Origin: Anaeramoeba ignava
Taxonomy: Eukaryota > Metamonada > Anaeramoebidae
Assembly: GCA_028826165.1 (NCBI GenBank)
Contig: JAPDFW010000092.1
Location: 682,001 to 746,000 of the forward strand
DNA: 64,000 nt
Direction of reading: 5' to 3'
The first letter of the stretch is position 1; every line of letters starts with the position of its first letter. This document shows positions 43,101 to 55,300 of the stretch, in pieces. The translations under genes were made by a program, and so were the position numbers. The notes below the pieces were generated by a model. The model did not search any database and was not told the DNA's origin. It worked only from the letters and a program-made list of their open reading frames with translations.

Positions 43101-45048
43101 CAGTTGAGATCTGTATAATTTTTATTGAATATTTGGATTATTTCCTCAATTTCCCTGTTCTTGTTTTCATTGCTTTCCTGATTTTGGGTGTTGGATTGTT
43201 TGACATGAGAATATTGCTTCGAAATTTCAAGAATTGTTTGTGCTATATCTAATGCTGATAAATTTGGGAAAAAGCTCAAAACTTGCGCAAATGATCCATC
43301 TAACAATGCTTTTGGAAATTTCATATTTGTCGCAACAGAAAATAATGTTAGTGTTTCATCAATACTCTTCATCAAATCACCAATGTTATCTTCTTCCATT
43401 TTGGTTTGAAATGATATTTGATTTGTTTCCGAGAATAGGAGTGTTTCGTATTGTGGGAAGTCTTTGGATTTTTGTTCCAAAAAAATAAGCAGTTCTTGTT
43501 TTTGTTTGGAAAGATTTTTCTGTGTAAATAGTATTAATAAATCATGCAAAATATTGAATTCTAATTTTTCTTGACATTTTGCAAAAGCTTCTGAGAAATT
43601 TTTTTCAAAGAATGAAATGCCTTTTTATTTAAATTTAAATTTAAATTTAATTTTAATTTTAATTTAATTTTATTTTTAATTTTTACCTTCTTTTGAAACA
43701 TCTTCATGTCCTGATTCAGCAAAAGATAAAGCAAAAAGAATTTGATTTTCATTTTCTAAATTTGAAAGCTTCATAAATTTATTCAGAAATCCAATAATCA
43801 TTTCTTTATTTTCGACTAAATATTTCTCAAAAAAAGAAGTAAAAATAATCAATAATTGAGTACTTTTATGGAAATAATGAAGAAGACTTTTAAATAAAGA
43901 AATTTGAGAAGGAAATTTATCATCTGAATTTTTTTGAATATTTTTTAAAATGATTTCAACAAGAAATTTGTAAATGTGAACAAGTGCTTCGTTTCCATAT
44001 AATTCAACCAACTAAAAGTTTTAAAAAAAAGTTTTAATATTTTAATATTTTAATATTTATTTTAATATTTATTTTAATATTTATTTTAATATTCAATTTA
44101 ATATTTAATTTTAATATTTATTTTAATATTTATTTTAATATTTATTTTAATATTTATTTTAATATTTATTTTAATATTTATTTTAATATTTATTTTAATA
44201 TTTATTTTAATATTTAATTAAATATTTATTTTAATATTTATTTTAATATTTATTTTAATAATTTAATATTTATTTTAATATTTATTTTAATATTTATTTT
44301 AATATTTATTTTAATATTTTATTTTAATATTTAATTTAATATTTATTTTAATATTTATTTTTAATATTTATTTTTAATATTTATTTTAATATTTAATTTA
44401 TATTTATTTAATTTTTTTAATATTTTTAATTTTTTAATATTTATTTTTAATATTTATTTTAATATTTATTTTAATATTTATTTTAATATTTATTTTTATT
44501 TTTTTTTAATATTTATTTATTTTAATATTTATTTTAATTTATTTTTTAATATTTATTTTAATATTTATTTTAATATTTATTTTAATATTTATTTTAATAT
44601 TTATTTTAATATTTATTTTAATATTTATTTTAATATTTAATATTTATTTTAATATTTATTTTAATATTTATTTAATATTTATTTTATTATTTATTTTAAT
44701 ATTTATTTTAATATTTAATTTAATATTTATTTTAATATTTATTTTAATATTTATTTTAATATTTATTTTAATATTTATTTTAATATTTATTTTAATATTT
44801 ATTTTAATATTTATTTTAATATTTATTTTAATATTTATTTTAATATTTATTTTAATATTTATTTTAATATTTATTTTAATATTTATTTTAATATTTATTT
44901 TATAATATTTAACCAATTTTAATATTTATTATATTTTTTAATATTTATTTTTAATATTTATTTTAATATTTATTTTATTTTTATTAACTCCTAAAACAAG
45001 ATGTTTTGCTTGATTTGAAATTGCTAAATAATTTGAATGAAAAGACAT
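37185..45048 (-). CDS. NOT1: CCR4-NOT scaffold subunit NOT1
   Basis: Exons 45048-44989, 44011-43687, 43620-40765 and 40639-37185 join in phase 0/1/1 to 2231 residues, near the usual ~2100-2400. Landmarks in order: an N-terminal HEAT-like region (DFPEFRIPDPECFEF at about 270); the end of the MIF4G/CAF1-binding segment, VVPFIVSILFSCANSKVFHTKNPWLVPLL (about 1000); the CNOT9-binding bundle, IEIATKTAYHLVTKDFANE with HLMVANLAVNLT (about 1130); and the C-terminal NOT1 domain, [29 protein letters not shown] (about 2190). NOT1 holds the deadenylase and NOT modules together in cytoplasmic mRNA decay. Low-complexity inserts (Gln/Val near 650; Thr/Asn/Glu near 1720) lie between domains. Intron 1 (44012-44988) is nearly all array. 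The start is the only ATG upstream of the exon-2 acceptor in phase. Confidence 0.93.
44012..44988 (-). repeat. 1-kb intronic array, 12-bp TTTTAATATTTA
   Basis: Intron 1 of NOT1, right after codon 20. About 75 copies of a 12-bp unit with scattered length variants. No AG-NNN-GT element is seen in it. Confidence 0.85.
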
Positions 45049-45248
45049 TGAAAATGAAAAAAAAAATTTGAAAAGGAAAAAAATAAAGAAAGAAATAAAG
45101 AAATTGGAAACGAAAATAAAAAAATGAAAATTGAAAAAAAAAAATGAAAATAAAAAAATTTTTTTTTAATTGAAATTAACTTATTTAATTTTTTCTAATA
45201 TTGAGTCATTTTTTTTTTATTTAATTTTTTTATTTATTTAAAAAATTT
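45049..45248 (-). promoter_or_regulatory. NOT1 upstream region
   Basis: About 200 bp between the NOT1 start and the derlin stop. On the NOT1 strand the proximal 100 bp contain repeated CATTTTT/TTTCATTTTC runs (45051-45160), the shared leader pattern. Confidence 0.35.
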
Positions 45249-46639
45249 TTATCTATTATCATCTCTAACAAATAATCTTTTTAAAAAAAGAGGAGTTTTT
45301 AAAATTGTATAATTATTAATAATAGGATAAATTTCCCAAAGAAAAAAATAAAGATGACCAACCAAAAAACCAAATAATTCTTGATAACCAACGAAAATAA
45401 AAATGAAAAATGAAAAATTAATAGAAAAATAAGGAAGGAAACCTGCATTTATTGGAATAATTTTTCAAATTAATATTTTTGTCTTGGATTTTTTTACACC
45501 AAACATAAGTTCATCTCAAACAAATAATCTTTTAAAAAGAAAGAAATAAAATATCAAAAACTTATTAATAATCTTATTTAAATTTTAAATTTTATAAATG
45601 AATTTAAATAATTTTTATCCGATTTTAATTTTAATTTTAATTTTAATTTTAATTTTAATTTTAATTTTAATAATTCCCCAAATTTTAATATTTTTTTTAA
45701 TTTTTAATTTTAATTTTAAAGAAAGTTTAATTTTAATTTTAATTTTAATTTTAATTTTAATAATTTTAATTTAATTTAATTTTAATTTTAATTTTTAATT
45801 TTAATTTTAATATTTATTTCAATTTTAATTTTAATTTTAATTTTAATTTTAATTTATTTTAATTTTAATTTTAATTTTAATTTTGATTTTAATAATTTTA
45901 ATTTTAATTTTAATTTTAATTTTAATTTTAATTTTAATTTTAATTTTAATTTTAATTTTAATTTTAATTTTAATTTTAATTTTAATTTTAATTTTAATTT
46001 TAATTTTAATTTTAATTTTAATTTTAATTTTAATTTTAATTTTAATTTTAATTTTAATTTTAATTTTAATTTTAATTTTAATTTTAATTTTAATTTTTAA
46101 TTTTAATTTTAATTTTAATTTTAATTTTAATATTAATTTTAATTTTGATTTTAATTTTTATTTTAATTATAATTTTAATTTTGATTTTAATTTTAATATT
46201 AATTTTGAATTTTAACTTTAATTTTAATTTTAATTTTGATTATAAATTTACAAGCAAAATAATTCCTCCAAAAATTAACATAAATAAAAAATCATATGGT
46301 CTATTTAAAAAAGATTCCTCTGCTCTAAATATAAATAAAAAATTCAGAAAAAATTTCAAAAAAAACAAGTTTTCTAAATCTCCAAAAAAAAAGAATGGTG
46401 TAAAAAGTCTCCAAAACTAATTAAAAATAAAGAAATTATTTTGTAAATAATTATTTTGTAAATTTTTATTTTATAAATTTTACTTGATGCTTTTGAAATA
46501 TAAAATATGGATTATAAAATAAATCTAATCTTGTAAAGAATCCAAAATAAGATCCAAAAGTTGTAAGTAAGGAAATAACCATCCAATATTTACTTATTAC
46601 AGGTGTTGTATTCCAAAAATTAAAACCAAAATTTCCCAT
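45249..46639 (-). CDS. Derlin (Der1-like) ER-associated degradation protein, middle exon damaged
   Basis: Exon 1 (46639-46484) encodes MGNFGFNFWNTTPVISKYWM through FYNPYFIFQKHQ; exon 2 (46416-46252) encodes FWRLFTPFFFFG through RPYDFLFMLIFGGIILL. These match the derlin N-terminal helices, including the (V/F)WRL-x-T-x-F-F-F-G block. The C-terminal half (45442-45249) reads FLPYFSINF, then ELFGFLVGHLYFFLWEIYP (the conserved G-x-x-x-GH-x-Y-x-F motif) and LKTPLFLKRLF. Derlins are rhomboid pseudoproteases of the ER membrane that thin the bilayer for retrotranslocation. The part between (about 45575-45443) contains YVWCKK, like derlin YVWSRR, but in a frame that needs about three or four single-base changes in A- or T-runs to join the rest. 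Either sequence errors or a decayed gene. Total would be ~200 residues. Confidence 0.8.
45590..46240 (-). repeat. AAAATT hexamer array in a derlin intron
   Basis: Most of the intron between derlin exon 2 and the damaged segment is TTTTAA hexamers (plus strand), with a perfect run of about 35 units at 45895-46100. Confidence 0.8.
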
Positions 46640-46709
46640 TTAAAAAAAATGAAAAAATGAAAAATGAAAAAATGAAAAAATGAAAAAATGAAAAATTTTT
46701 AATTTTTAT
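46640..46709 (-). promoter_or_regulatory. Candidate derlin promoter with CATTTTT repeats
   Basis: On the derlin strand the 60 bp before ATG contain six tandem TTTTTTCA-type units (46650-46695). The spacer to the CWC27 stop is only 70 bp, so this element must serve as promoter and neighbouring 3' end. Confidence 0.45.
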
Positions 46710-48572
46710 TTAATTATTTAAAGGAATTTTTCTTTTCCTTCTTGTTTTTTTATTTGAATATTTTTCCGAATTATCTTTTTTCTTTTCCTTTTTATCTTTT
46801 CTTTCTTTTTTTCGATGTTTTTCTTTTCGATGTTTTTTATGTTGTTCTTTTTCAATTTCTTTTATTTTTTGAATTGGATCAAGTTCATTTTGATTTTTTT
46901 CATTTTCAGATTTTCTCATTGGATCACGATAATCACCAGGAATTTTTTTAAAAACTAATTGATGGTTCATCCATCCTTCATCTGTTTCTTCTTCAATTTT
47001 AGCATCAATATCTATGTTAGCATCATTCATTTCTTTATTTTTTTCATCTTCAAAATGATTAATTTTGTTATTTTGATTTGAATTATTAATTTGATTAGAT
47101 TTTTGAGTTTTGTTTTGAATATTCTTTTCATTTTGATTTGAATTTATTCCTTGAAACTTTTTAGAATTTTTTAAATTTTTGCGAAATTCAGCTAATTTTT
47201 TCAATGCAAATTCTTGACGATTTGTTTGATTTAAAGAATTTTTAACTTTGTATTTGTTTCTCATTTGTTCAATATATGATAAATTTGTTTCTTCATTTTG
47301 ATTTTGTTGATTTAATATTGAATCTTGAACAGAATCAGGAGATATTAGAGTTAAAATATCATATTTCAATTTAATCATTTCCTCTTCAATTTTTTTATTT
47401 TCTTCTTTTGAATTTTCTTTTGGAATTATTTTATCTTGAATATTTTTGGTGATAGAATTAGCAAGAGATTTTTGATTTGGTTGTATTTCATTAACAATAT
47501 CCATTTTGATTTCATTTTGATTTTGAATTTCATTTTGATTTTGATTTTTATTTTGATTTTGATTTTGATTTTGATTTTGATTTTGATTTTGATTTTGATT
47601 TTGATTTTGATTTTGATTTTGATTTTGAATTTGATTTTGATTTTGATTTTGATTTTGATTTTGATTTTGATTTTGATTTTGATTTTGATTTAAATTTTGA
47701 TTTTGATTTTGATTTTGATTTTGATTTTGAATTTGATTTTGAATTTGATTTTGATTTTGATTTTGATTTAAATTTTGATTTAAATTTTGATTTTCATTTT
47801 CATCTTCATCATTAAAATCTTCATCATTAAAATCTTCATCATTAAAATCTTCACCAAAAGATAATAAATTCAAATTTCTTCTTCTTTTATCTTTTATTAA
47901 ATTATTTTTTGCTTGATTTTCCAAATCAATTTGATTAGAATTTTCTTTTTTCTTAATTTTTCTTGGAAAAATATCATCAAAAGGAGGTTGAATAACTTCA
48001 GTAGAAATAATTTTATCAGGAAAAAGAGGTTTTTCATTTGAATCAGTTTCTTTTTCACCGATAGTAACAAGATTATAAATAGTATCACCAGTAACTTTTC
48101 CAAAAATAGTAAATTTTTTATTAAGTTCTTCACACTTATCCAAAGTGATAAAAAATTGTGAACCATTTCCTTCATCATTAGCAGCCATTGCAACAATTCC
48201 TCGAAAGGAAAATCTTAATCTTGAATGAATTTCAATTTTAAATGGTTTTTCATAAATTGATTCTCCATTTAATCCTGTATTTGTTGGATCACCTCCTTGA
48301 ACTAAGAAATTTTTAACAACTCTATGAAAAATTGTGTTATTATAATATCCTTCCATACAAAGTTGAGCAAAATTTCTTGCAGCTAAAGGTGCCTTTAAAT
48401 TTTTATTTTTGAATTTTTTTGAATTAAATTTTTTTGAATTAAATTTTTATTTTAAATTTTTGAATTAAATTTTTACTTCTTTACTCCAAAGTTCAATTAA
48501 AAGATCTCCACTTGTTGTATGTAAAATTACTTTTCCATTCGTTGGTGGAGAATTTGAATAACTTTGAGCCAT
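46710..48572 (-). CDS. CWC27: Spliceosome-associated cyclophilin CWC27
   Basis: Exons 48572-48477 and 48392-46710, phase 0, 592 residues. Starts MAQSYSNSPPTNGKVILHTT. The cyclophilin fold spans about 12-175: FHRVVKNFLVQGGDPTNTG, GNGSQFFITL, KFTIFGKVTGDT. The family-specific continuation FDDIFPRKIKK and LLSFGEDF follows (about 180-225), and the C-terminal DEGWMNHQLVFKK (about 495) is the CWC27 hallmark. CWC27 works with CWC22 in the activated spliceosome. The aromatic Trp of active cyclophilins is replaced, as in other CWC27 proteins, so it is probably a binding module. Unusual: three EDFND copies and a ~75-residue (NQ) tract (47545-47790) between the domain and the conserved C-terminal part. 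Close to LSM2 in the window but not in an operon. Confidence 0.93.
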
Positions 48573-48677
48573 TAATAAATTAATGAAAAAATGAAAAAAT
48601 GAAAAAATATTTTTTTGATTTTTATTGATTTTTATTGATTTTTTATTGATTTTTTATTGATTTTTTTTTATTCTAAT
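48573..48677 (-). promoter_or_regulatory. CWC27 upstream region
   Basis: Three tandem TGAAAAAA units (48583-48608), CATTTTTT on the gene strand, directly before ATG; the remainder is a TTTTTATTGA short array reaching the NOL6 stop. Confidence 0.4.
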
Positions 48678-51600
48678 TTAAAATAAAATTTTGTTCTCAA
48701 AATTTGATTCAATACTCTCAATAATTCCTTCACCAATAATCCAAATTGAGGAAATAATTTCAAAAATATTTGGAATTGTAATCAAATTATCTTCTTGAAT
48801 TTTTGTTGGAATTGCACAATTAATTGAAGTTAAATCGGATAATTTAAATTCTTTTGGAAGAAAAGAAGAAGGTTTAAAAACAATTCCAATTTCTGAATCA
48901 AGTTCCATTTGATTGTGAAAAAATAGGATCGCAAATCCTAATTTATTGTTTAATTCTTGAAGAAATTTTTCTTTTGGAGAAAAACCTGAATAAAAATCAA
49001 TTCCATTTTTCTCAAGTTTTTTTCTTATTAACCGAGAGTTTTTCAACTTGATTATCAAATCAAAATCTGTAATTTGAACTTGAAAAATTTTTTGGATTTG
49101 ATTAAACAATTCTTTGTTTGTGATTTCTTGCGTTTCAAAAATACTCAATAATTCATTAAGAGTTTTTTGTGCAATTTTCTGCATTCTTTTCATGATTAAT
49201 TTTGTGGGATTTTCACTTGTATATCGTGTCCCAATTGGATATTGAGATGTTGAAACATAAATGGGAACTTTATTTTTCAATGATTGAAATTGCTTATCAA
49301 TTTTCTCAAGATCTTGAGCGGACAAAATATGGTTAGGATCAAGAATTATTGGGAAATTTTGGAATTCAAAATTGATCATGAAATCCAAAAAGCGAAGAAA
49401 TCCTGAATATAAAGAATTTGGTTGAGAATACCGAATATTTGAAGTTGAAAATAAATATCCGACTAATATTTCAATCAATTCATTTGAGAAATAATCCGAA
49501 AGATAATTTGAATGAATCCATTGTTTGCACAATCTTGTTAATTCTGGATAAATTTGGTTTTTCTTAGTGAAATTTTGAGTGATAAAATCGCGATGATTTG
49601 GTTCAAAAAGAATTTTCTTCTCAATTTCTTTGTAATCTTGTGGTCTGTTTTTCTCAAGAAGATCATTTTCTTTTCCATTTGATAAGAAGAATCTTAAAAC
49701 AAACCCAGAATTTGTGAAAACATCCAAATAATCAAGAGAAATTTTCGAGTTGATTTTGTGGTATTTTTCCAATCCTTTTGAAATTTCAATCAAAAATGCA
49801 ATTTTCAAATGTTTTATTGCTTGGATATTATCAGGCCATTTGGCGCTTGTTTCAAATTCCAATTTGAACTCAATTGGTTTGTTTACGTCTATTGATGTTT
49901 GTGAGAAAATATCGCTTAATGGTTGAATACTGATAATATCAAGTGGTAATTCATCAAGTTCCTTCATATTTTGCGATATTTTTTGAAAGGAAGAAATTAC
50001 CAATTCGCATATTTGGTGATAATGACTTAATACTGTTTTTTTCTTTCCTTGAAATCCAGAGCGAATCACCATTTTCTGGATCTTGATTAATTTAGAAAAT
50101 TTATCCCCAATAAAATGGAAATGTTTTCCAACCTCCAATCCAAAATGATGTGCCAAAAGAAATTCGGCAATTGCTCTTGGAATTGATTCTTGTTTTTCAG
50201 TGTATTTCTCCCATGCAACAGCTTCCAATATTGAGCCGTCTGTAAATCTTCTTAGTTCCGAAAGTTTTCCCCATAATTTGCGGAATTTTGCTGCTTTAAT
50301 TTGATCATCTGCTTCAGGTCCTCGATCGACAATTTTAAAGCAGTTTTCGGGATTCAAATTGATCCCAATTATCAAAGAAAATTTTGATTTGAAATGATTT
50401 TTCATGCTTTCTTGAATATTGCAATCACCATAATCATCTTCATTTGGTTTGAAAACTGCAAGCGATGATATTCTATTCCCATATCCTTTTTGCAATATCC
50501 GATATATTTTCCTTTTAAAATAATTCTCAAACCCACAATCTTGATACTTGATTTTTTTCGCTTTTTTCTTGAAATTTTCGATACTGGATATTGTAATGTA
50601 TCCGTCATACTTCAAATTCAAATTTGTTGGAATCAAAAAAATATTTTGGAAATTAAGAATTGTTAAAGAGCGGTTATTCTCTCCATTTCTTAGCAAATCT
50701 AGCGTTATTCTCGCATCTTCTTTAATTGCATAGAAACTACTGAGCTTGAAATGTGCAGCAAGATTGCAAGCCTTAAATTCGTCAAGAATCACGATATCGA
50801 AATGCTTTCGAAAAGATTGCAAAATAAGTTTGTCTTTCTCTTGAATTTTGCGATTTTGATCATCAATAATAATTCCTTGTGATATTAACTCATCGGATTT
50901 GTTAAAAAACTCAAGAAAAAGCCTGAAAACTTGATAAGAAGTCATTGATGGAATGACTCTTTTTTTGTAGATGAGAAATACTAGTATAATTGATGCAAGA
51001 AATCCACTTATTCCATCTTCATAAGAATATAATTTGCGTTTGTGAAGCCATTCCTTTATTAAAAGAATTCCTTCCGATATTGATTTGGAATTTGTGATTG
51101 TTTCGTGAATAGTTTCCAAATGGTGATAAAAGAACATGTCTTCAAGAATACTGTTGTTATAAAAAGGTGTTGAATTTTGGTTGCTGTTTTTTTTCAAATT
51201 ATTTGATTCCAAACTTAGTTTATTTATATCAAATGTTTTTTGTGATATCATGGGGATGATTCTAATAACAAATTTGGTTTTTCTTTTTTCCAAACGTTCT
51301 TTTTTCCTTTTCGTTCTTTTTTTTTGCTTCTCGGATTTTGTGTTATTTTCTGTTGCAATATTGATAAATCCTGGTTTGATAACAAGAATGGGTTTTCTTC
51401 TATTTCCTTTGAAAAATGAAAAATGCATGTTTGCATTAGTAAATTGTTCGGGATCAATATATTGCAAATATTGGGAAATGAGATGAAGATAAATGGCTCT
51501 TTTGTCATGATATTTGTAATCAAAAATATCTTCTTGCTCAAAAACATCCGAAGGTATTTCAATTCCAACATCAATATTCAAATATGGTTTGACAAGTGAT

Positions 51601-52205
51601 TCAGTCAAAAAACTTCCAATTAAATATGTGTTTGATGGTTTTAAAATGTTCATCCTTAAAGTATCATTACTTAATTTGAGATTTGGAAAGTTTGATTTTT
51701 TGAATGAATAGATAAATTGCTTTTGATTTTGTTGTGATTTTTGTAGTTGATTGATTGTTATTTGGTTTTTCTTGATTTGGAATTTTATGTTTTCAATTCC
51801 ATCAATTTTATTCTTCAATTCAAACAAGTATTCTTTGATATCTTGAGTTTTCTTTTTATAATCTAAACCTATTTTTTTAAGTAATAATTCTATTTGAATT
51901 TTATAAATATTTGAATAAAGAATTTCTTGATTTTCTTTAATTTGTGAAAGTTCTTTTCTTGAAGGTAATTTTTGATTTAAATTTTTTTGATTTAATTGAT
52001 CATTTTGATTTTGAATTAATTGATTATTTTCATTTTCATTTTCATTTTCATTTATAAATTCGTTTAAATCAAAATCATTTTCAAAATCATTTTCAATTTC
52101 ATTTTCATTTTCAATTTCAATTTCACTTGATAATTCTTGTTCTGTTTCTTCATTATTTGAATTTTCTGATTCATCTGAACTTCTCATATCAATAACTTCT
52201 TCCAT
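48678..52205 (-). CDS. NOL6: Nucleolar protein NOL6 (Nrap/Utp22)
   Basis: Single exon, 1175 residues, close to human NOL6 (~1146). After an acidic Asn/Glu-rich N terminus (about 1-70) the Nrap signature blocks appear: PYLNIDVGIEIPSDVFEQEDI with YHDKRAIYLHLI (about 205-235), LLIKEWLHKRKL with GISGFLASIILVFL (about 375-405), and VDRGPEADDQIKAAKFRKLW followed by LRRFTDGSILEAVAWE (about 625-665). These are tandem nucleotidyltransferase-like and PAP/OAS1-like modules without catalytic activity. NOL6/Utp22 acts in the UTP-C complex of the 90S pre-ribosome for small-subunit rRNA processing. No intron is needed. The start is the first ATG of the frame, immediately after the T-rich leader. Confidence 0.93.
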   Translation of the reverse strand: MEEVIDMRSSDESENSNNEETEQELSSEIEIENENEIENDFENDFDLNEFINENENENENNQLIQNQNDQLNQKNLNQKLPSRKELSQIKENQEILYSNIYKIQIELLLKKIGLDYKKKTQDIKEYLFELKNKIDGIENIKFQIKKNQITINQLQKSQQNQKQFIYSFKKSNFPNLKLSNDTLRMNILKPSNTYLIGSFLTESLVKPYLNIDVGIEIPSDVFEQEDIFDYKYHDKRAIYLHLISQYLQYIDPEQFTNANMHFSFFKGNRRKPILVIKPGFINIATENNTKSEKQKKRTKRKKERLEKRKTKFVIRIIPMISQKTFDINKLSLESNNLKKNSNQNSTPFYNNSILEDMFFYHHLETIHETITNSKSISEGILLIKEWLHKRKLYSYEDGISGFLASIILVFLIYKKRVIPSMTSYQVFRLFLEFFNKSDELISQGIIIDDQNRKIQEKDKLILQSFRKHFDIVILDEFKACNLAAHFKLSSFYAIKEDARITLDLLRNGENNRSLTILNFQNIFLIPTNLNLKYDGYITISSIENFKKKAKKIKYQDCGFENYFKRKIYRILQKGYGNRISSLAVFKPNEDDYGDCNIQESMKNHFKSKFSLIIGINLNPENCFKIVDRGPEADDQIKAAKFRKLWGKLSELRRFTDGSILEAVAWEKYTEKQESIPRAIAEFLLAHHFGLEVGKHFHFIGDKFSKLIKIQKMVIRSGFQGKKKTVLSHYHQICELVISSFQKISQNMKELDELPLDIISIQPLSDIFSQTSIDVNKPIEFKLEFETSAKWPDNIQAIKHLKIAFLIEISKGLEKYHKINSKISLDYLDVFTNSGFVLRFFLSNGKENDLLEKNRPQDYKEIEKKILFEPNHRDFITQNFTKKNQIYPELTRLCKQWIHSNYLSDYFSNELIEILVGYLFSTSNIRYSQPNSLYSGFLRFLDFMINFEFQNFPIILDPNHILSAQDLEKIDKQFQSLKNKVPIYVSTSQYPIGTRYTSENPTKLIMKRMQKIAQKTLNELLSIFETQEITNKELFNQIQKIFQVQITDFDLIIKLKNSRLIRKKLEKNGIDFYSGFSPKEKFLQELNNKLGFAILFFHNQMELDSEIGIVFKPSSFLPKEFKLSDLTSINCAIPTKIQEDNLITIPNIFEIISSIWIIGEGIIESIESNFENKILF

Positions 52206-52336
52206 TTTATTATTCTATAATTCTATTCTAAAAAAATTTTTTTTATTTAGAAAAAAAATGAAAAATGAAAAATTAAAAAATTAAAAAAATTTTTTTTCAT
52301 TTTTTCTAATTTCTTTTTTAATTTCTTTTTCTTTTT
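52206..52336. promoter_or_regulatory. Divergent promoter, NOL6 / UBE2H-like
   Basis: 131 bp between two ATGs. The left half has AAAATGAAAAATGAAAAATT (CATTTTT on the NOL6 strand), the right half TTTTTTTTCATTTTTTCTAA followed by T-runs towards the E2 gene: a symmetrical pair of the shared leader motif. Confidence 0.45.
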
Positions 52337-55300
52337 ATGACAAGTGAATCAATTAAAAGAAAACAAAAAGATGTTATGAAATTGTATTTATTTAATTTAA
52401 AATTATAAAATTTAAAATAAAAATTATAAATTATAAAATAAAAATTAAGAATTTCAAAAGGTTTTCAACCTGAACTTGAAAATGAAAATGATATTTCAAC
52501 TTTTTATGTTAATTTAAATGGACCAAAAGAAAGTAAAATGAAAAATTAAAAATAAATTGATTTTTTATTTTAATTTTTATTTTAATTTTAAAAGGTCCTT
52601 ATGAAGGAGGTATTTGGAAAATTCGGGTTCATCTTCCTGAAGGTTATCCTTATAAATCACCTTCAATTGGATTTATGAATAAAATTTATCATCCAAATAT
52701 TGATTTTGCGTAATTTATAATTTAATTTATAATTTAATTTATAATTTAATTTATAATTTAATTTATATTTTAATTTATAATTTAATTTATAATTTAATTT
52801 ATAATTTAATTTATAATTTATATTTTAATTTATAATTTAATTTATAATTCTATTTATAATTTATTTTATATTTTAATTTATAATTTTATTTATAACTTTA
52901 TTTATAATTTTATTTATATTTTAATTTATAATTTAATTTATATTTTTATTTATAATTTAATTTATATTTTTATTTATAATTTTATTTATAATTTTATTTA
53001 TAATTTTAATTTATAATTTTAATTTATAATTTTATTTATAATTTTAATTTTTTTTTTTTTATATTTTTAATTTATAATTTAATTTATAATTTTATTTATA
53101 ATTTAATTTATATTTTTAATTTAATTTATAATTTTATTTATAATTTTAATTTATATTTTAATTTATAATTTAATTTATAATTTAATTTATAATTTTATTT
53201 ATAATTTAATTTATAATTTTATTTATAATTTTATTTTAATTTATAATTTATAATTTAATTTATAATTTAATTTATAATTTAATTTATATTTTTATTTATA
53301 ATTTAATTTATAATTTAATTTATAATTTTAATTTATAATTTAATTTATAATTTTATTTATAATTTTATTTATAATTTAATTTATAATTTAATTTATAATT
53401 TAATTTATAATTTTAATTTATAATTTAATTTATAATTTAATTTATAATTTAATTTATAATTTAATTTATAATTTTATTTAATTTATAATTTAATTTATAA
53501 TTTTAATTTATAATTTAATTTATAATTTAATTTTATAATTTAATTTTATATTTTTATTTTTATAATTTAATTTTATAATTTAATTTATAATTTTAATTTA
53601 TAATTTAATTTATATTTTTTATTTATAATTTAATTTATAATTTAATTTATAATTTAATTTATAATTTAATTTATAATTTTAATTTATAATTTTAATTTAT
53701 ATTTTTATTTTAATTTAATTTATAATTTAATTTATAATTTTATTTATAATTTAATTTATAATTTTAATTTATAATTTAATTTATAATTTAATTTATAATT
53801 TAATTTATAATTTAATTTATAATTTTTATTTATAATTTTAATTTATAATTTTATTTTTATAATTTTATTTTTTTTAATTTATAATTTAATTTATAATTTA
53901 TTTATAATTTAATTTATAATTTAATTTAATTTTTATTTTTATTTTTTATAATTTTAATTTATAATTTTATTTTTATAATTTTAATTTTATTTAATTTTAA
54001 TTTTATTTATAATTTAATTTATATTTTAATTTATAATTTAATTTATAAATTTAATTTATAATTTAATTTATAATTTAATTTAATTTATAATTTATTTTTA
54101 ATTTTAATTTTAATTTATTTAATTTATATAATTTATATTTTTAATTTATAATTTAATTTATATTTTAATTTATATTTTTATTTTTATTTAATTTTAATTT
54201 TTAATTTTAATTTATAATTTTTTATAATTTTTAATTTAATTTATAATTTAATTTTAATTTATAATTTAATTTATAATTTTAATTTATAATTTAATTTATA
54301 ATTTAATTTTATAATTTTAATTTATAATTTAATTTAATTTATAAACAAATTTATAATTCAATTTTATAATTTTAATTTATAATTTAATTTATAATTTAAT
54401 TTATAATTTAATTTATAATTTAATTTATAATTTAATTTATATTTTATTTTATTTTAATTTATAATTTTATTTATAATTTTTATTTATAATTTAATTTATA
54501 ATTTAATTTATAATTTTATTTATAATTTTTTTTTATATTTAATTTTTATTTTAATTTAAAAATTTAATTTTATAATTTAATTTATAATTTAATTTATAAA
54601 TTTTAATTTATAACTTTATTTATAATTTTAATTTATAATTTAATTTATAATTTTAATTTATAATTTAATTTATAATTTTTATTTATATTTTTAATTTATT
54701 ATATAATTTATAATTTTAATTTATAATTTTATTTATAATTTTATTTATAATTTTATTTATAATTTAATTTATAATTTAATTTATAATTTAATTTATAATT
54801 TAATTTTATAATTTAATTTATAATTTAATTTATAATTTAATTTATAATTTTTAATTTTATAATATAATTTATAATTTAATTTTATAATTTAATTTATATT
54901 TTAATTTATAATTTTAATTTATATTTTAATTTATAATTTTTATTTATAATTTTTAATTTATATTTTTAATTTATAATTTTAATTTATATTTTAATTTATA
55001 ATTTTATTTATAATTTAATTTATAATTTTATTTATAATTTAATTTATATTTTTATTTATAATTTAATTTATATTTTAATTTATAATTTAATTTATAATTT
55101 TATTTATAATTTTATTTATAATTTAATTTATATTTTAATTTATAATTTAATTTATAATTTAATTTATATTTTTAATTTTTAGTTCAGGAACTGTTTGTTT
55201 AGATGTTATTAATCAAACTTGGACTCCAATTTTTGGTATTTTTAATAGAAATTAATCTTTTTAAATTCCTTTTTAAATTCCTTTTTTTAAAAAAAAAAAG

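Noticed and set aside
45500-45520. Recoded in-frame TGA (selenocysteine or readthrough) in derlin
   Set aside because: Several frame shifts nearby are all at homopolymers, and TGA serves as an ordinary stop elsewhere (13671-13673). Sequence error or decay is simpler.
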